64,000 nucleotides of DNA from Staphylotrichum longicolle (Eukaryota; Ascomycota; Sordariomycetes; Sordariales; Chaetomiaceae): positions 558,001-622,000 of the forward strand of contig JAHCVI010000006.1 in NCBI GenBank assembly GCA_019096155.1. The letters run 5' to 3'. Of the stretch, positions 12,710 to 24,351 are shown piece after piece. The notes beneath the pieces are model-generated. The model was not told the origin of the DNA, did no database searches, and saw only the letters and a program-made list of their open reading frames with translations. How positions within the stretch are numbered: the stretch's first letter is position 1; each line of letters opens with the position of its first letter. The position numbers and the translations under genes were made by a program.

Positions 12710-13274
12710 ATGTCGTCAAGGCAGGCTGCACTGTCAGTCACATGTTCACTCCATGGCCCGACCGCAAGGCGCCGAACACCGCTGACGCCGAAACCAGGTC
12801 GCTCTACCGCCGCTCTTTGAAGCTCGCCCTCGACTGGGCGGTGCACCGCTACCTCTGGCGCGGCCAGGCGCTCTACATCCGCTCGCTGTTTGAGAAGAAC
12901 CGGGATGTGAGCGATCCGAGATTGCAACGGGTATGCAAGACGCTTTATGACGAGAGGAAGAGATAGGGGTTTGGACGGGAAGCTGACCTGGAAACACCGC
13001 GTAGGCACTGCTGAAGGAGACGGAGAAGCTGCTGGAGAAGTGGAAGCACCCGGACCCGTACTGCCACCCGACTGCCCCCGGAGGTGCGCATTCAAATGAT
13101 CCAAGCCCAATCATTGATCTTCAGATCTAACAAATTTGCGCAGGATCCAAGTACGAGAGAAACCTCCCAGCTCCCCATCTGGATCGTAAGTTCTGCCCGC
13201 TGTCATAACCCATCGGCCTCTACTCGCTGACACGTATTCTGCCTTTCTCAGCTCCCCCGCCGCTCAAGTTTTGA
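12710..13274 (+). CDS. NADH:ubiquinone oxidoreductase LYR subunit (B22/NDUFB9 type)
   Basis: Accessory subunit of mitochondrial complex I by family. Exons 12710..12732, 12798..12930, 13005..13083, 13144..13185 and 13252..13274 give exactly 99 residues. Splicing the 23-nt first exon onto exon 2 produces MSSRQAALSLYRRSLKLALD, with the LYR signature at the join. It continues with an arginine/aromatic helix (HRYLWRGQALYIRSLFEKN) and a C-terminal KWKHPDPYCHPTAPGGSKY segment, as in NDUFB9. The start lies in a good context (GCCACCATGT). Alternative LYR-family assignments are less likely because of the WKHPDPY motif. Confidence 0.9.
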
Positions 13275-13684
13275 TGGGCGTTCGCGTGATGGATTGGGGC
13301 TGTACATAGGATTTACGCGCCTTTATGGAATAGAAGAGTTTGGGACACTGTCTGTTTCAGAACCTTTGTGATATCAAGCACACGTCCTGAAATCCTGCTG
13401 GCAAAAGGACAGTGGTTGATGACAGGTCCGATGCACACGGGACAAAAGGGACAGCGGTGAATGATGCGTGGTTGAGATCAATAGATGGCTTTGCACACAG
13501 CAGTTGGAACCAGAAAAATGGATGTTCAGAGGATATTCTCATTCATGACCATGACCATGCCCATCATGGAATTAATGTACAACCCAAACACGCGAAAAAG
13601 CAACCGATGACCCGTTACCGTGACCCCAATATCATGAACCCAACGTGCCGACCTGAAAAAAGCAAAAGAACCCAACCCCGAAAA
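13275..13684. other. 410-bp 3' intergenic region
   Basis: Between the convergent 3' ends of the complex I subunit gene and H2A. Nothing recognisable beyond untranslated sequence. Confidence 0.5.
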
Positions 13685-14275
13685 TCAAAGCTCCTGAGAC
13701 AAGTTCTTGCCAGTCTTGCCTGTCTTCTTGGGCAGGAGGTCTGGAAAAGAATGTTGTTAGAATAGACGCGTTTGAAGAGTGATGGTTGGGAAGCAACATA
13801 CTCTGGTGGATGTTGGGGAGGACACCGCCCTGGGCGATGGTGACGTGACCCAGAAGCTTGTTCAACTCCTCATCGTTGCGGATGGCGAGCTGAAGGTGGC
13901 GGGGGATGATACGGGTCTTCTTGTTGTCGCGGGCAGCGTTGCCAGCCAGCTCGAGGATTTCAGCGGCCAGGTACTCGAGAACAGCGGCCAGGTACACGGG
14001 GGCACCGGCACCGACACGCTGAGCGTAGTTGCCCTTGCGGAGGAGACGGTGGACACGGCCGACGGGGAACGCCAGACCAGCCTTGGAGGAACGGCTGTGG
14101 AAGAAGTCGAGTCAGTCCAGTGCCTTTGAGGAACAGACGCGTCCGAAACCGGAAACCTGGGCTGCAAGAACCCTGGACCAGGATGCAAGACGCGGGAAGA
14201 TGTCGCGGAAAACACTCACGATTGCGCGTTCTTGGAACCGCTCGCCTTGCCACCGGACTTGCCGCCGCCAGTCAT
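13685..14275 (-). CDS. H2A: histone H2A
   Basis: Core nucleosomal histone. Exons 14275..14220, 14094..13802 and 13740..13685 give 134 residues. The start MTGGGKSGGKASGSKNAQS is followed by SRSSKAGLAFPVGRVHRLLR, the complete histone fold with the acidic patch (NDEELNKLLG), and a C-terminal SQEL. That SQ motif is the DNA-damage-phosphorylated site of fungal H2A, which also serves the role of H2A.X. Introns have GTGAGT and GTATGT donors. An inverted CCAAT box (ATTGG at about 14588) lies roughly 310 bp upstream of the start. Confidence 0.97.
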
Positions 14276-16442
14276 TTTGATTGATGGAGTTGTGGGTGAA
14301 AAAACGTGTAGATTGACGTGTGGAAGAGGGCGAGATATGTCTCGACGTGCTGGAAGCAGTAATTGATGGAAGAGCGGAAGTTTGTTGATGGGAAGTGGAA
14401 GAAGTTGAGCGTTGGTGGGGGATAGGCGAGTTAAGTAGTTTTCGCGTAAGGGTGCGAGATCACGGATCACTCGCGCCTTTCTCAGTTGTTGATCGGAGCT
14501 CTTGGAACTAATCCCGAAACGGACTTGTGCATGGGTGCGACTGCGCGCCTTGCAAGAAAATAATGGGTAAATGCTGCAGGGACCATGATTGGCTGCTGTG
14601 GAGGATTTACATTCCCCACCCAAAACCTTTAAAATCAAAGCGCTCCCACCCAACGCGCCAAAAAATGATCAGTTTGACCCATGGCCGAGGAAAATAATGC
14701 TGCTGCCAGTTTTTCCCTTGTGACGGCATTTTTCCTTGCCCGGCGCCGCAACCGCGACTGGTCAAAACAATGACCAGCGGACAGAGCTGTTTCCACATCT
14801 CAATCACCATTGCCAGCCACCTTCTTTCTTCTCTGGTCAGGTCAGATGGCTGACTGTGATTTGATCCAGTTGCCTGACTCACAACTTGTTCCTCGATGTT
14901 GGTCGCTCATGCCATGTGCAGACTCGGTCTTCCGAAAGCAGACGCGAATTCCCCTCTTGCTGTGGCAATGTCATGCACAGGGTGAAACTGCTCGGTCTCG
15001 GGACTCTGAGCATGCCTCTTCTGGCATACACAACCCCTGAGGTACCATTGATGTCCGGGTTTGGGGCATCGTGTGCTTTCCGGGTGTTGTTTGGAGCAAC
15101 CCACGTTTGGAAACACAGTTTCTCCTGGTTCTGTCGGTCGTTAGGTTTGGCACTCAAGTTTCTCCCTTGCATTGGGTTTGAGGACCAAAACTTTTGGGCC
15201 ATGTTGAGCATTCAGGGTCGAAGGATGGCTCATGATGCCCTGTCCTAGGTAAAGTATGGTCTGGGGCACTCAAAGCTCCGATTTTCAGGGTTTGTATGGG
15301 GTATGGCATCCGTACCCGGGCCCCAGGTTAGAGATAGCTTCAAAATCGGGTCATGACCTACCCTTGATCCATCTAAGTCGAGTGAAACCCGATCCGTAGG
15401 GCAGAACTGGGGCCTCATGAGCCCCAGGAGCAGCCCACGACGGGCCCGGGAGTGCAACGGGGGCTTCTCCATGCGGCTCTTCCCGCACTGCCGGCACTGA
15501 CGTCCACATGTCATCGGAGTCCGGGTGGCTCTTCCCCAGGTCTTGGGAGCTGATGGAGATGTGTTTGATCTGCCACGGGCCAATCGCGTCAGGGCATGCG
15601 GCATGGGGACTGTAAGGCTGATGGTGTTGATACACCTCGGTGTCTGGGGATCTGCCCAGAGTCCCCATCCAGAACGCCCAGTACGTATTCTTTGCATGCT
15701 GCAGACATTCAAAGCCCACACGGCGCCGTCAAGCCCACATTCACAGGGTAAGGTAAGATAACACCGCATGGCCCATGCATCTCATGTGTCGTGAGACACC
15801 AGACGTGGCTGGACTTCAGACTACCTAGATCCCTCGACGGCAGTAGCTAGGAGACTGACATCCTCGGAATGCCTCCTCTCGTCTCGAGAGGGAGGAACAG
15901 CTGGTGCCGATCAGCCTGCCCCTTCCCTGGCTGAGACGCTTCAGCGACGACTGGCCTGAGGGCGGCTGGTCTGAGGCGTGGCTGGGTGGTATGCTGATGT
16001 TCCTCTTGGAAATGCTGATTTCCAACAACCAAACCATTTTCAGAAAATACGTCAGGCTGACAATCACGGTATTTTTGGGGAGTGTGGTTGGCTTCCATCT
16101 GAGACTGGAGCTAATACCCATTTTGGGACGTGTTATGGCGCTTGGGCCATCGCGTAACCTTGTCATTCTTTGCGCCGTACCGGGGGTGTATTTTTCGCCA
16201 AATCACGTCGCCGGCCCCGGTTGATCCCCACTTCTCGCGCGGTCACCCCAAATCAGCAGGGCCGCTCCTGCCAGTCGCGTCCAGCTACAAAAGGGCCACT
16301 CCCCCTCGCCAACCGCAAATCTTCCTCCATCATCCAACTTCTCTTTCGCAACATCCACGCCCCTCACGACCGTCAGATCCATCAACGACTTTTAGTCGCA
16401 TCCCATACATTTCATCGTCAATTCGATTTCCAGACTTTCAAA
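14276..16442. promoter_or_regulatory. 2.2 kb divergent H2A/H2B intergenic region
   Basis: Separates the two divergent histone genes and carries their promoters. It contains the H2A CCAAT box and a TACAAAAG TATA-like element at 16286-16293, 150 bp upstream of the H2B ATG. Minus-strand open frames at about 14.9-15.8 kb have no family resemblance, and I do not call them genes. Confidence 0.5.
16286..16293 (+). promoter_or_regulatory. candidate TATA element of H2B
   Basis: TACAAAAG in a pyrimidine-rich context, about 150 bp before the H2B start codon. Assignment rests on position and sequence only. Confidence 0.35.
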
Positions 16443-16972
16443 ATGGCCCCCAAGGCTGCTGACAAGAAGCCCGCCTCTAAGGCCCCGGCTACTGCCTCCA
16501 AGGCTCCCGAGAAGAAGGATGCCGGCAAGAAGACTGCGCCTTCGGGCGAGAAGAAGAAGCGGACCAAGGCCCGCAAGGAGACCTACTCCTCCTATATCTA
16601 CAAGGGTGAAGGGTGGGGGGGGGCGTGGGGGAGGCTCCCGCGCCGGAGTGTTATGGCGCAACAAGCAGGTCCACCCCGACACTGGTATCTCCAACCGTGC
16701 CATGTCCATCCTCAACTCGTTCGTCAACGGTGAGTCGTCCCCAACCCGTCGCGTCCCGCGTGCGATGCCATTTTCTGACACGTGCTCTTCCAGACATCTT
16801 CGAGCGCGTCGCCACTGAGGCTTCCAAGCTCGCTGCCTACAACAAGAAGTCGACCATCTCCTCGCGCGAGATCCAGACATCCGTCCGCCTGATCCTCCCC
16901 GGTGAGCTTGCCAAGCACGCTGTGTCGGAAGGCACCAAGGCCGTCACCAAGTACTCCTCGAGCACGAAATAG
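16443..16972 (+). CDS. H2B: histone H2B, with an anomalous first splice junction
   Basis: Core histone; the N-terminal tail is rich in KAP/KKDAGKK motifs. Exon 1 (16443..16605) ends in SSYIYK. The last exon (16794..16972) encodes the conserved [19 protein letters not shown] segment onward and ends in KYSSSTK. The intron at 16730..16793 is normal. The first junction is not. Joining with a 43-nt G-rich intron (16606..16648), the only in-frame GT-AG option I found, gives [14 protein letters not shown], three residues (WRN) more than the expected [11 protein letters not shown] and a total of 140 residues. That intron has no clear branch point, and its flank uses the rare Leu codon TTA. A small deletion or an assembly error around 16606-16665, erasing the normal acceptor and VL codons, is equally likely. 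Confidence 0.9.
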
Positions 16973-17437
16973 GTGGCTGGTTGAGGGTTTTGCTTTTCTC
17001 GTTTTTCTCTTAGGGCACAGGGTTTGCTTGGCATTTGGGAGTCATGACGAGGCTGGCCAAGGCACACACGCCCCTTGGAGTCTCTTAATGCAATGCGTTA
17101 CGGATGGTCTGCTTTTTGGGGGCAATGTTATTCATGGTTACGGGGTTTGCGGTTGTACAATACATGCCTTGATATCAGGGTTTCGGGCGAAATGAACTCG
17201 TGCATATGATCAAACTTCGAGTTGCCTGGCAATTGGTGACATTTTGATCCCCGTCTTCAACTTGAGCAGAACCGGAGGAATGTGCAACATGTCGAAGCAC
17301 CCGATTTCCATTCCACGAACTGGGCCGGACTGGTCTCGAAGTATTCCTACATAGCATGGCGAGGACATTGAGATTTGGGCAATTCGTGGCAGCAGAACTC
17401 CAAAGCTCAACCACACCAGATCCGCCATTATCTTCGT
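16973..17437. other. 465-bp 3' intergenic region
   Basis: Between the convergent ends of H2B and the SQS1-like gene. No gene or repeat seen. Confidence 0.5.
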
Positions 17438-19617
17438 TTATCCGAGGCCAGCCTTGGACCGCTTCATGACTTGAACCACGGGCTCCAGAATGCCCTGGTT
17501 GTCCAGCGCACCCAACGACATGCCCTTGCTCCAGCCCATCTTCTCCAACATGGTGCGTCCCTTGTTCTCCTGCCCAAGCTCCGGGACCGATGCCCCGACA
17601 ATTTCTCCTTCTCGAAGCGTGAGGGCCTTGTTCCCGGATCGACCGCCACCCCCGGCCCTCGGCGACTCAGTCCTCTGAACCTTGACGTCGACGCGGTGGA
17701 AGTATTTGCGGTGCACCCGCAGGCTTGCCTGGTCGACGTGCGCGGTTGCGTCTTCAACTCGGGTCGACGCATACCGAACGGTGCGGTTGGTCCGGTAGAG
17801 GACAGGACGACGCTGGTCTCCCTTGCCGGTGGACTGCGACTTGATGTTGAACTTATTCGCGATTTCGTGGAGGACCTTGCGTGCGTGCTTGTCAAGCGGG
17901 GGAAAGTCGAGACTGTTTAATGTCAGCTTGATGCAATCTTGTCGGGTCAAGGAGCACTCACCGTTCCGCCGAGCTGAGAAGAAATGCAGTCAACTCGGTT
18001 TTCATGTCATCCAGCTTCATCCCCGAGGGATACTTGACACGCAGGTCGTCAGGACTCGCGTTTTTGCCCAGCAATCCTTCGGCACGGAGGGCTTCACGCT
18101 CCAACTTCCGGCTCTTCTTTCGCTCCCGGTCTCGGCTCCAGGCGGTCTTGAGGGCGGCCTCGATTTCCGAGTCGGACACATTGAAATTGGGAGGCTGCTT
18201 GCTGCGCCGTTTGCGCGTTTGTCCAGTGAGATGGCTCCAGTCGGCAAGATCCAAGTTGTCGAACGCATCTGCAACCTGGGTGGCACTAGCGGCGCCATAC
18301 GTTGCTTTTGCTGGTCGTTTCCCTTGTGCTTTTCTGGATCCAGTTTGCGCAAACGAGCTCGTGAAGAGGAGAAGGTCGTCGCCTCCCATGCCCAGTTCTT
18401 CTTGTTTAGCGAGAAGGCGGGCGATGGCCTCGTCATCCATCTCTGCATCCATGTCCTCCTCATCACCACTCCCAAAGTCTTCCTCCTCGGCATCGCTGCT
18501 GCCAGATTTGACGGACTCGACGCCTCCATTGCCGAGCCAATCGTCGCCTTGGGGTGACTTCTCGTCTCCTGAACCGAAGTTGACAGCGCCATCGTCGCCA
18601 CCAAGATCTCTCTGGCGGGAGAAAGCTTGGAGGCTGCCAACAAAGTCATCATCCGAGTCCGCCGCCATGTTGGCAATGTAATCGGCCAATATCGCGTCTT
18701 CTTCCTCGTCTTTCGTGGATTTTGGGGGCCGGGAGCGGTTCCGACGCGATTTCGATCGCTTGCGGCAAAACTGGGAGGGTGATGTGCTTTTCCGAGCAAC
18801 TGGTTTGTTTGAAGTTACCCCGGTCGCCTCATGCTTCGGGCCACCGGATACCTTTGAGGGCGCAGTGATGACGCTGGGGAGGGAGGCTTCGTGTCTGAGA
18901 GCAGGCCCCTGAGCATTTGCGGTCCGGCCTCTAAACAGAATAACCTCTTCGCTTGAATCAGACCCGGCGAATGATGATCTTGGGCTGGGAATTTTTGGGG
19001 GAGGTAGAGGAAGGTCGGCCATGGGTTGGTCGTCTCCAAGATCGAAGAAAAACAATTCTTTCGAGTCGCTCTCTTGGCTCTCTGCCGTCTCAGTCGTACC
19101 AATAAGGTGCTCTTGCACGGGAATTTCAGTGATAACCGTCTCCTCTTCGACGGTTTGGATGGCCGTTTCAAGTTGGATGAGGTCAATAGTCTCGGTATCT
19201 TTCCCAGAATTGCCGACCTCAGAAGAGTTGGTGACAACAGCATCAATAACATCCTCAGGAGATTCTTCAACGACGATGGGTTCAGATGGCTCGTCGGCAG
19301 ATCTTTCGTCCTTGAGAGGCTCGATGACGCCAGCGCTCACGAACGTGACGGGCCGCTGACGAAGTTTTGCATCCCCTGAGGGCCAGCCTAAAGAAGACTG
19401 ATTGTGATGCCGTGTTCCTGGCCTCATCCCATCGAGAACCCTAGGAGGTCAGCGTCCAGGTAGCTCACTGACGTGACATGAATCGACTGGTACCATTTGA
19501 GGACGTCGTCATGGCAGGACTTGGAGGGAGGAAGTCCCGAAGCTTGCCTCGAGGCCCTGTATGCCGACCGCGAGAAGCCTTTGCGGCCGGAGAAGGCCAT
19601 TTAGCCTTGGGTGCCAT
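17438..19617 (-). CDS. SQS1: R3H and G-patch protein, SQS1/PFA1-like
   Basis: In yeast Sqs1/Pfa1 is a G-patch activator of the DEAH helicase Prp43 in splicing and ribosome biogenesis. The protein starts MAPKAKWPSPAAKASRGRHT and has a very acidic middle (EEEDFGSGDEEDMDAEMDDE). Near the C-terminus it has an R3H domain (LDFPPLDKHARKVLHEIANKF) and finally a G-patch (GRTMLEKMGWSKGMSLG). The intron 17913..17961 is clear. The first junction is not: donors at 19468 or 19472 and acceptors at 19441 or 19423 give introns of only 28-46 nt. The sequence near 19420 also encodes a family-like DEARNT in a second frame, so a single-base indel is possible. With the 28-nt option the product is 700 residues. Confidence 0.85.
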
Positions 19618-20626
19618 GGTCGCTGGGGGCTCCAAACGCCCAGATGTGGAAGTCGCCCCTTGCCTCGCCTTTGAATCTGATGTCGAGATTGCAGTGGGAA
19701 TGTGCACACGAAAGTTGATAAAGACTGGATGCCTTGGACGTGCTCTCTCTTATGTGGGACTGATAGCCCTCGGCACAACCTTTTTCGTGAAAGGATCCGG
19801 TTATGGTTGTCGAAGTTTCAGGTTCTAACCTGGGTTGATGGGAGGCAAGAGCAGAGGCTGGCCGAAAGAGTCACTCTCCACCAGTTGGCAAAAATGGGTT
19901 AGGGTTGTGTTGTTGAGGGATCTCTGAGGATCCAACTAATCCCTGAAAAGAAACCCGCTCTTTGGTAAGAACTACGAAATTGTATGGACTCCTGCGGGAC
20001 TTCGTGGCTATCAGAGTGTTTGACAGGTCTCTGCCCAAAGATAATCTAATTCCACGTTCCATACTTTGTAATTCTGGATGTGTATTCTGGATGGACACAT
20101 GCAATTCCGTCCTCGAATCTTCCCGTTGGAACAACGGATTTTGGGTGTACGCTAACCAAATCAGGCAGCACTGGCCCAGTGATTGTTTCCTGGGGTGGAT
20201 GATGCGGATCTCGGACGCCTTGAGGAGGTGGGGCTTGGGACTCAGATGACATCCTTCCCGCAGCTACCTACGTCCTCAATGACAGCTCCGTCTCCCCCAA
20301 CCTTCCCAGACACCTACCCTCGATCCATCTGCTCCTTGCAATCCTGAAAATCCATGTGCATTATCTCTCGACTCGGATTTCCAGCTTGCGTTTTGGCCCC
20401 GGATATCGTTCCCCTGTGATACAGCCGGCCTGCTAGAGTCAGCTTGAGCACTGCAACCGTTGTGTGCGGATCGTCCCGCATTTGGGAACCGCAAGAGGCA
20501 GCTGCCTCCTGTTGTATACAGATCGCACCATTCGCTTTCCATCAACTGCACCACCACACGACATCTCCTAGATTCTTGGATTCTGCTCCGCCGGTAATCG
20601 ACGGAGCTCAGTCAGAGCTCGCTCCG
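19618..20626. other. 1 kb divergent region between the SQS1-like gene and ATG4
   Basis: Promoter interval of two diverging genes. No credible gene. The distal part up to ATG4 is probably its leader, because the open frame extends upstream without an ATG. Confidence 0.45.
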
Positions 20627-22273
20627 ATGAGTCCCCAACGGCAGGGGAACAGCAGTTGGCAGACCGCCGTCTCAGGCACGTCCCCTCACCTGGCGAGTGC
20701 GATGGAGGTTGCCATGGCCGCCGGTGCTGAAGTCAGCCGTGTAGGCCGCCGCATCTTCCAAAAGATCTGGGATCCAGAGCCAATCAACGACCGGAGTTCC
20801 AACGAACCCGTTTGGTGCCTGGGTCGCTCATACACACTTGGTGCGAAGACATCCGGAACACCTTCACCCTTTATCGCAAGCACCCCTCCAGCCGAGAGTG
20901 CGGTCGATGCCGCCACCGAGCAAGCGCCATCAACAACAGTTCCGATTCCTGCCCCGGATGCCAAAAGCCAACAAGTCCTCGACACACCCCCGCACTCGAT
21001 CGCAAGCAGCTTTGACTCGTCATTAGCATACGAGGAACCTAGCCAGGAGAGCAGCTGGCCGCCCGACTTCTTGGAAGATTTTGAGTCGCGGATATGGATG
21101 ACCTACCGGACCGGGTTTGAGGAGATTCCGAGGTCTACAGATCCGAAGGCGAACTCAGCTCTGTCGTTCGCCATGAGGCTGAAGACTTCGTTTGGGGATC
21201 AGACAACAGGATTCTCGTCAGATACAGGCTGGGGTTGCATGATCAGATCCGGCCAAAGCCTGCTGGCAAATGCGCTTCTGATCTCCCGGCTAGGCCGCGG
21301 TATGTCTCCGATTGCTTGTTTGCAGAAATGATGCTAACTCACCTCTGACCTGGCAGATTGGCGACGAAGTACAGACCCCAATGCCGAGCGAGAGATCCTG
21401 TCGTTGTTCGCCGATGATATTCGTGCCCCTTACTCGCTTCAAAATTTCGTCAAGCACGGAGCGGATGCGTGTGGAAAATACCCAGGAGAGTGGTTTGGAC
21501 CGTCCGCCGCCGCGCGGTGCATTGAGTAGGTCACTCCCGGCCGGCTCTCCCGGAACGAGGTTGACCATGGTCTCACTGACACGTTGCAGGGCTTTGGTGA
21601 ACCGACATGAGAGCTCGTTACGGATATACTCGACCGGCGACCTTCCCGATGTTTATGAAGACAGCTTCATGGCCGTTGCAAAGCCCGACGGCGAGACGTT
21701 CCATCCAACCCTTATCCTGGTGTGTACGAGGTTGGGTATTGACAAAATCAATCATGTATATGAGGAGGCCTTAATTTCTACTTTGCAGATGGACCAGTCC
21801 ATTGGCATTGCAGGGTGAGCAACAGCCTCTGCTGGCCCTGGGCGCCCGTGTCTGCAAGCTGACATGTTCCATCTAGGGGCCGCCCTTCTTCATCCCACTA
21901 CTTCGTCGGCGTCCAAGGACAATGGCTGTTCTACCTTGACCCTCATCACCCCAGGCCGAGCCTCCCTTACCACGAAAACCCCGCCGAGTATACGTCGGAG
22001 GAGTTGGATTCATGCCACACCAGGAGACTTCGCCACCTCCACGTCGAGGACATGGATCCCAGCATGTTAATCGGCTTCCTGATCAAAGACGAGGATGACT
22101 GGGACACGTGGAAGATGGCAGTGAAGCACGTGCAGGGCAAGTCCATCATCACCGTCTCGCCCCACGACCCAGCGCGGGGAGTGGGCACCGGCCGGGCTGA
22201 GGCGATCAACGAAGTGGAGACTCTCAGTGACGATGATGATGACGACGACGGGGATACTTTACTGGAAGCATAA
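20627..22273 (+). CDS. ATG4: Atg4 cysteine protease
   Basis: Processes and deconjugates the ubiquitin-like Atg8 in autophagy. Exons 20627..21299, 21357..21525, 21590..21814 and 21877..22273 give 487 residues. The catalytic cysteine is in DTGWGCMIRSGQ near residue 203. The Asp and His of the triad are in YLDPHHPRP near residue 377. An SSSHYFVGVQG stretch and a family-typical VSRVGRRIFQKIWDPEP start of the conserved region support the call. A second in-frame ATG at 20702 (MEVAMAAG) lies closer to the conserved region and could be the true start. The C-terminus ends in a run of seven aspartates, which I cannot relate to a known motif. Confidence 0.96.
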
Positions 22274-22588
22274 TACCATCAGGGTAATATGTGGCGAGGG
22301 CATCGGATATTGGATCTTATCCAGCTCGGCGTCGTTTCTTTCGATGTTTATCGGGCTTTGCGAATTTTTTTGGAAAGGGGAGTACGGGAGTTTGGTCTCC
22401 ATACCCATGTCTTTTATTAGCAATGAGACGGGCCAACCATCTCATAGCCCTCGAGCCCTTCCCCTGCCGTCCAATTTTGCATGTGGAATTCGGGATGCCA
22501 CATGGCGGTGGTGGTGAGAATGTAGCCGAGTTGACCGTATCTCAGGACTGCAACCAGATGCCTAGAATCACATCTTTGAGTGGAGGCA
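22274..22588. other. 315-bp 3' intergenic region
   Basis: Between the convergent ends of ATG4 and the J-protein gene. Nothing else seen. Confidence 0.5.
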
Positions 22589-24351
22589 TCAACGCCTCTT
22601 CTTCTTGCCGTTCCCTTTGGCGGTAGAGACTGGAACAGGGGCAGCATGGTCGAGGTCCTTGATATGGTCGAAGAGCTTGGTCCGGGAAGAAAAGGTCTCT
22701 TTGCAGCGGGCGCATGTGTGCTGAGGTTCGAGGAGTCAGATCTGAAGGCCAGCAATCTTATATACCGGGGAGCATGTCAAAACTTACCAGAGCAGATGCC
22801 TCGGCCTCGGCCTGACGGGCGGCTTTCTTTTCTCGTTTTTGCTTCGCTTTGCCAATCTTTTTGCCCCCTCCCTTTTCGCCATCGAGTGTCAAATCATCCA
22901 AACTAGCAGCAGCAGAGCCCACGCTGTCAGGCGTGTCGAGTCCCAAGCTGGCTGTCTTCTGGCTTTTGGATGGCCCATGCAAAATACGCTCCTCGACGGC
23001 TGACCGTGGCCGGTATTCGTCATCCTCTGTGTCCGATTCTGATGGTGTGCCTTGATCTACCGCTTCCTTTGAGGCCGGTGTCTGTACCTCCTCCTCTTTC
23101 TCTTCAACATGGCCCACATCGGTACCCTCAAACGCAACTGGCTCGCGCTCCTCAACCTCCTGATGTGCAGCCGAGGGGTCGAAAGCCCGGTGTCGGACTC
23201 CTCGAGATCAAGATTGGCGTTCTCCTTCCTCATCTGCCATTTTAGCTGCTGCACCGCTTTAATATGCTTCTTGCTTTTCTCGTGTGCTTCGAACTGCTTC
23301 TCGCTTTTGAAGACCTTGTTACACACAACGCATTCAAACTCCTCCACTTCTTCCTCTTCCTCTGATATTGAGAACTCGTCGTTGTGGTCGTCTTCATCTC
23401 GAGACTGCGCCCAATCGGGCACGACGTATTCAGCGAGTTTCTCCTGGTTCGCGGCGCGAGACCGCGCTGCTTGGGCGGCAGCAGAATTGCGCAGAACTTG
23501 CTGTCTTTCGGCCTCTGACTGCGTGTTGGGAATGTAACGGGGGTCCCGCTTCTTGACAAAAGCAACCAGAGACAGAACAGCGTCGTTGAACTCGCGAATC
23601 CCTTCGTCTCGGAACTTCTTGTTCTCCTTTTCCATCAGCCGACGGATCCGACGGTCAGGGGCTTCCTGGAGACGGTATTTATCCCTCCAACTAAACGACT
23701 TCTTTGTCGAGAACCCCGACCAAACGTTATAGAAACGCTTTGCCACCGTGTTGTAGTCGTCCTTGGCCTGACCAAAGGGAGGGTATTCCGTTGCCGCAAT
23801 CCCAGCCCAGTTGCACGCAGCCGTCTCTTCCGCGGCCAGCTGATCGAAGAACTCGTTGAGTATCACAAAAAAGCCTCTTGGGCTGTCGTCCATTGGCACG
23901 CTCGAGTTGAACCGGCTCATCAGGGCGAAGATGGCGTTCGCTGAGGTGTGGCCACCCCCGGACCGGTCGGTGGGTTCGGTGCCAGCAACATCGTCCTCGC
24001 CGCTGAGGATGGCGTCGCGGTGGGAGTCGTACCAGGCACGCTCCTGGGGGTCTGATATGATCTCATAGGCGGTTTGTACTTCGGCGAACCGCTTGGTTGC
24101 ATTCTCGGTGTCGTTGTAATTGCGGTCGGGATGCAGCTCCAAAGCTTTCCTCTTGTATGCTCGACGGATTCTGGCAACGGGTCAGGATCCAGCATCTCGG
24201 CCTATCCATACAAAAGCCGCCGTGTAAGAAACACCACTCACTCCTCGCTGGACGCGTCCCGGTCTACGCCGAGCACATCGTAGTAGCAGGTCTTGCGTGC
24301 AGCTACAGGTTGGTTAGTTCCGCCGCGAGGGGCGGACTGTTCGGCTCCCAT
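22589..24351 (-). CDS. JJJ1: J-domain zinc-finger protein, JJJ1 type, with one apparent frameshift
   Basis: Yeast Jjj1 is a cytosolic Hsp70 co-chaperone acting late in 60S ribosome biogenesis. Exon 1 (24351..24242) gives MGAEQSAPRGG and YYDVLGVDRDASSEE. Exon 2 (24170..22788) continues IRRAYKRKALELHPDRN with the HPD motif. A DUF-like helical region, a U1-type zinc finger (ECVVCNKVFKSEKQFEAHEK) and an acidic/Lys-rich segment follow. Exon 3 (22720..22589) has a second C2H2 finger (CARCKETFSSRTKLFDHIKD) and ends KGNGKKKRR. The exon sum is two bases over a multiple of three. The frame changes at 23180-23185, where a run of three T (coding strand) would need a fourth. Both frames are clearly coding on either side, so this is a one-base deletion in the genome or in the assembly. 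Confidence 0.9.

Noticed and set aside
15245..15769. 174-codon minus-strand open frame in the H2A-H2B interval
   Set aside because: No recognisable motif, and composition is unlike the neighbouring genes.
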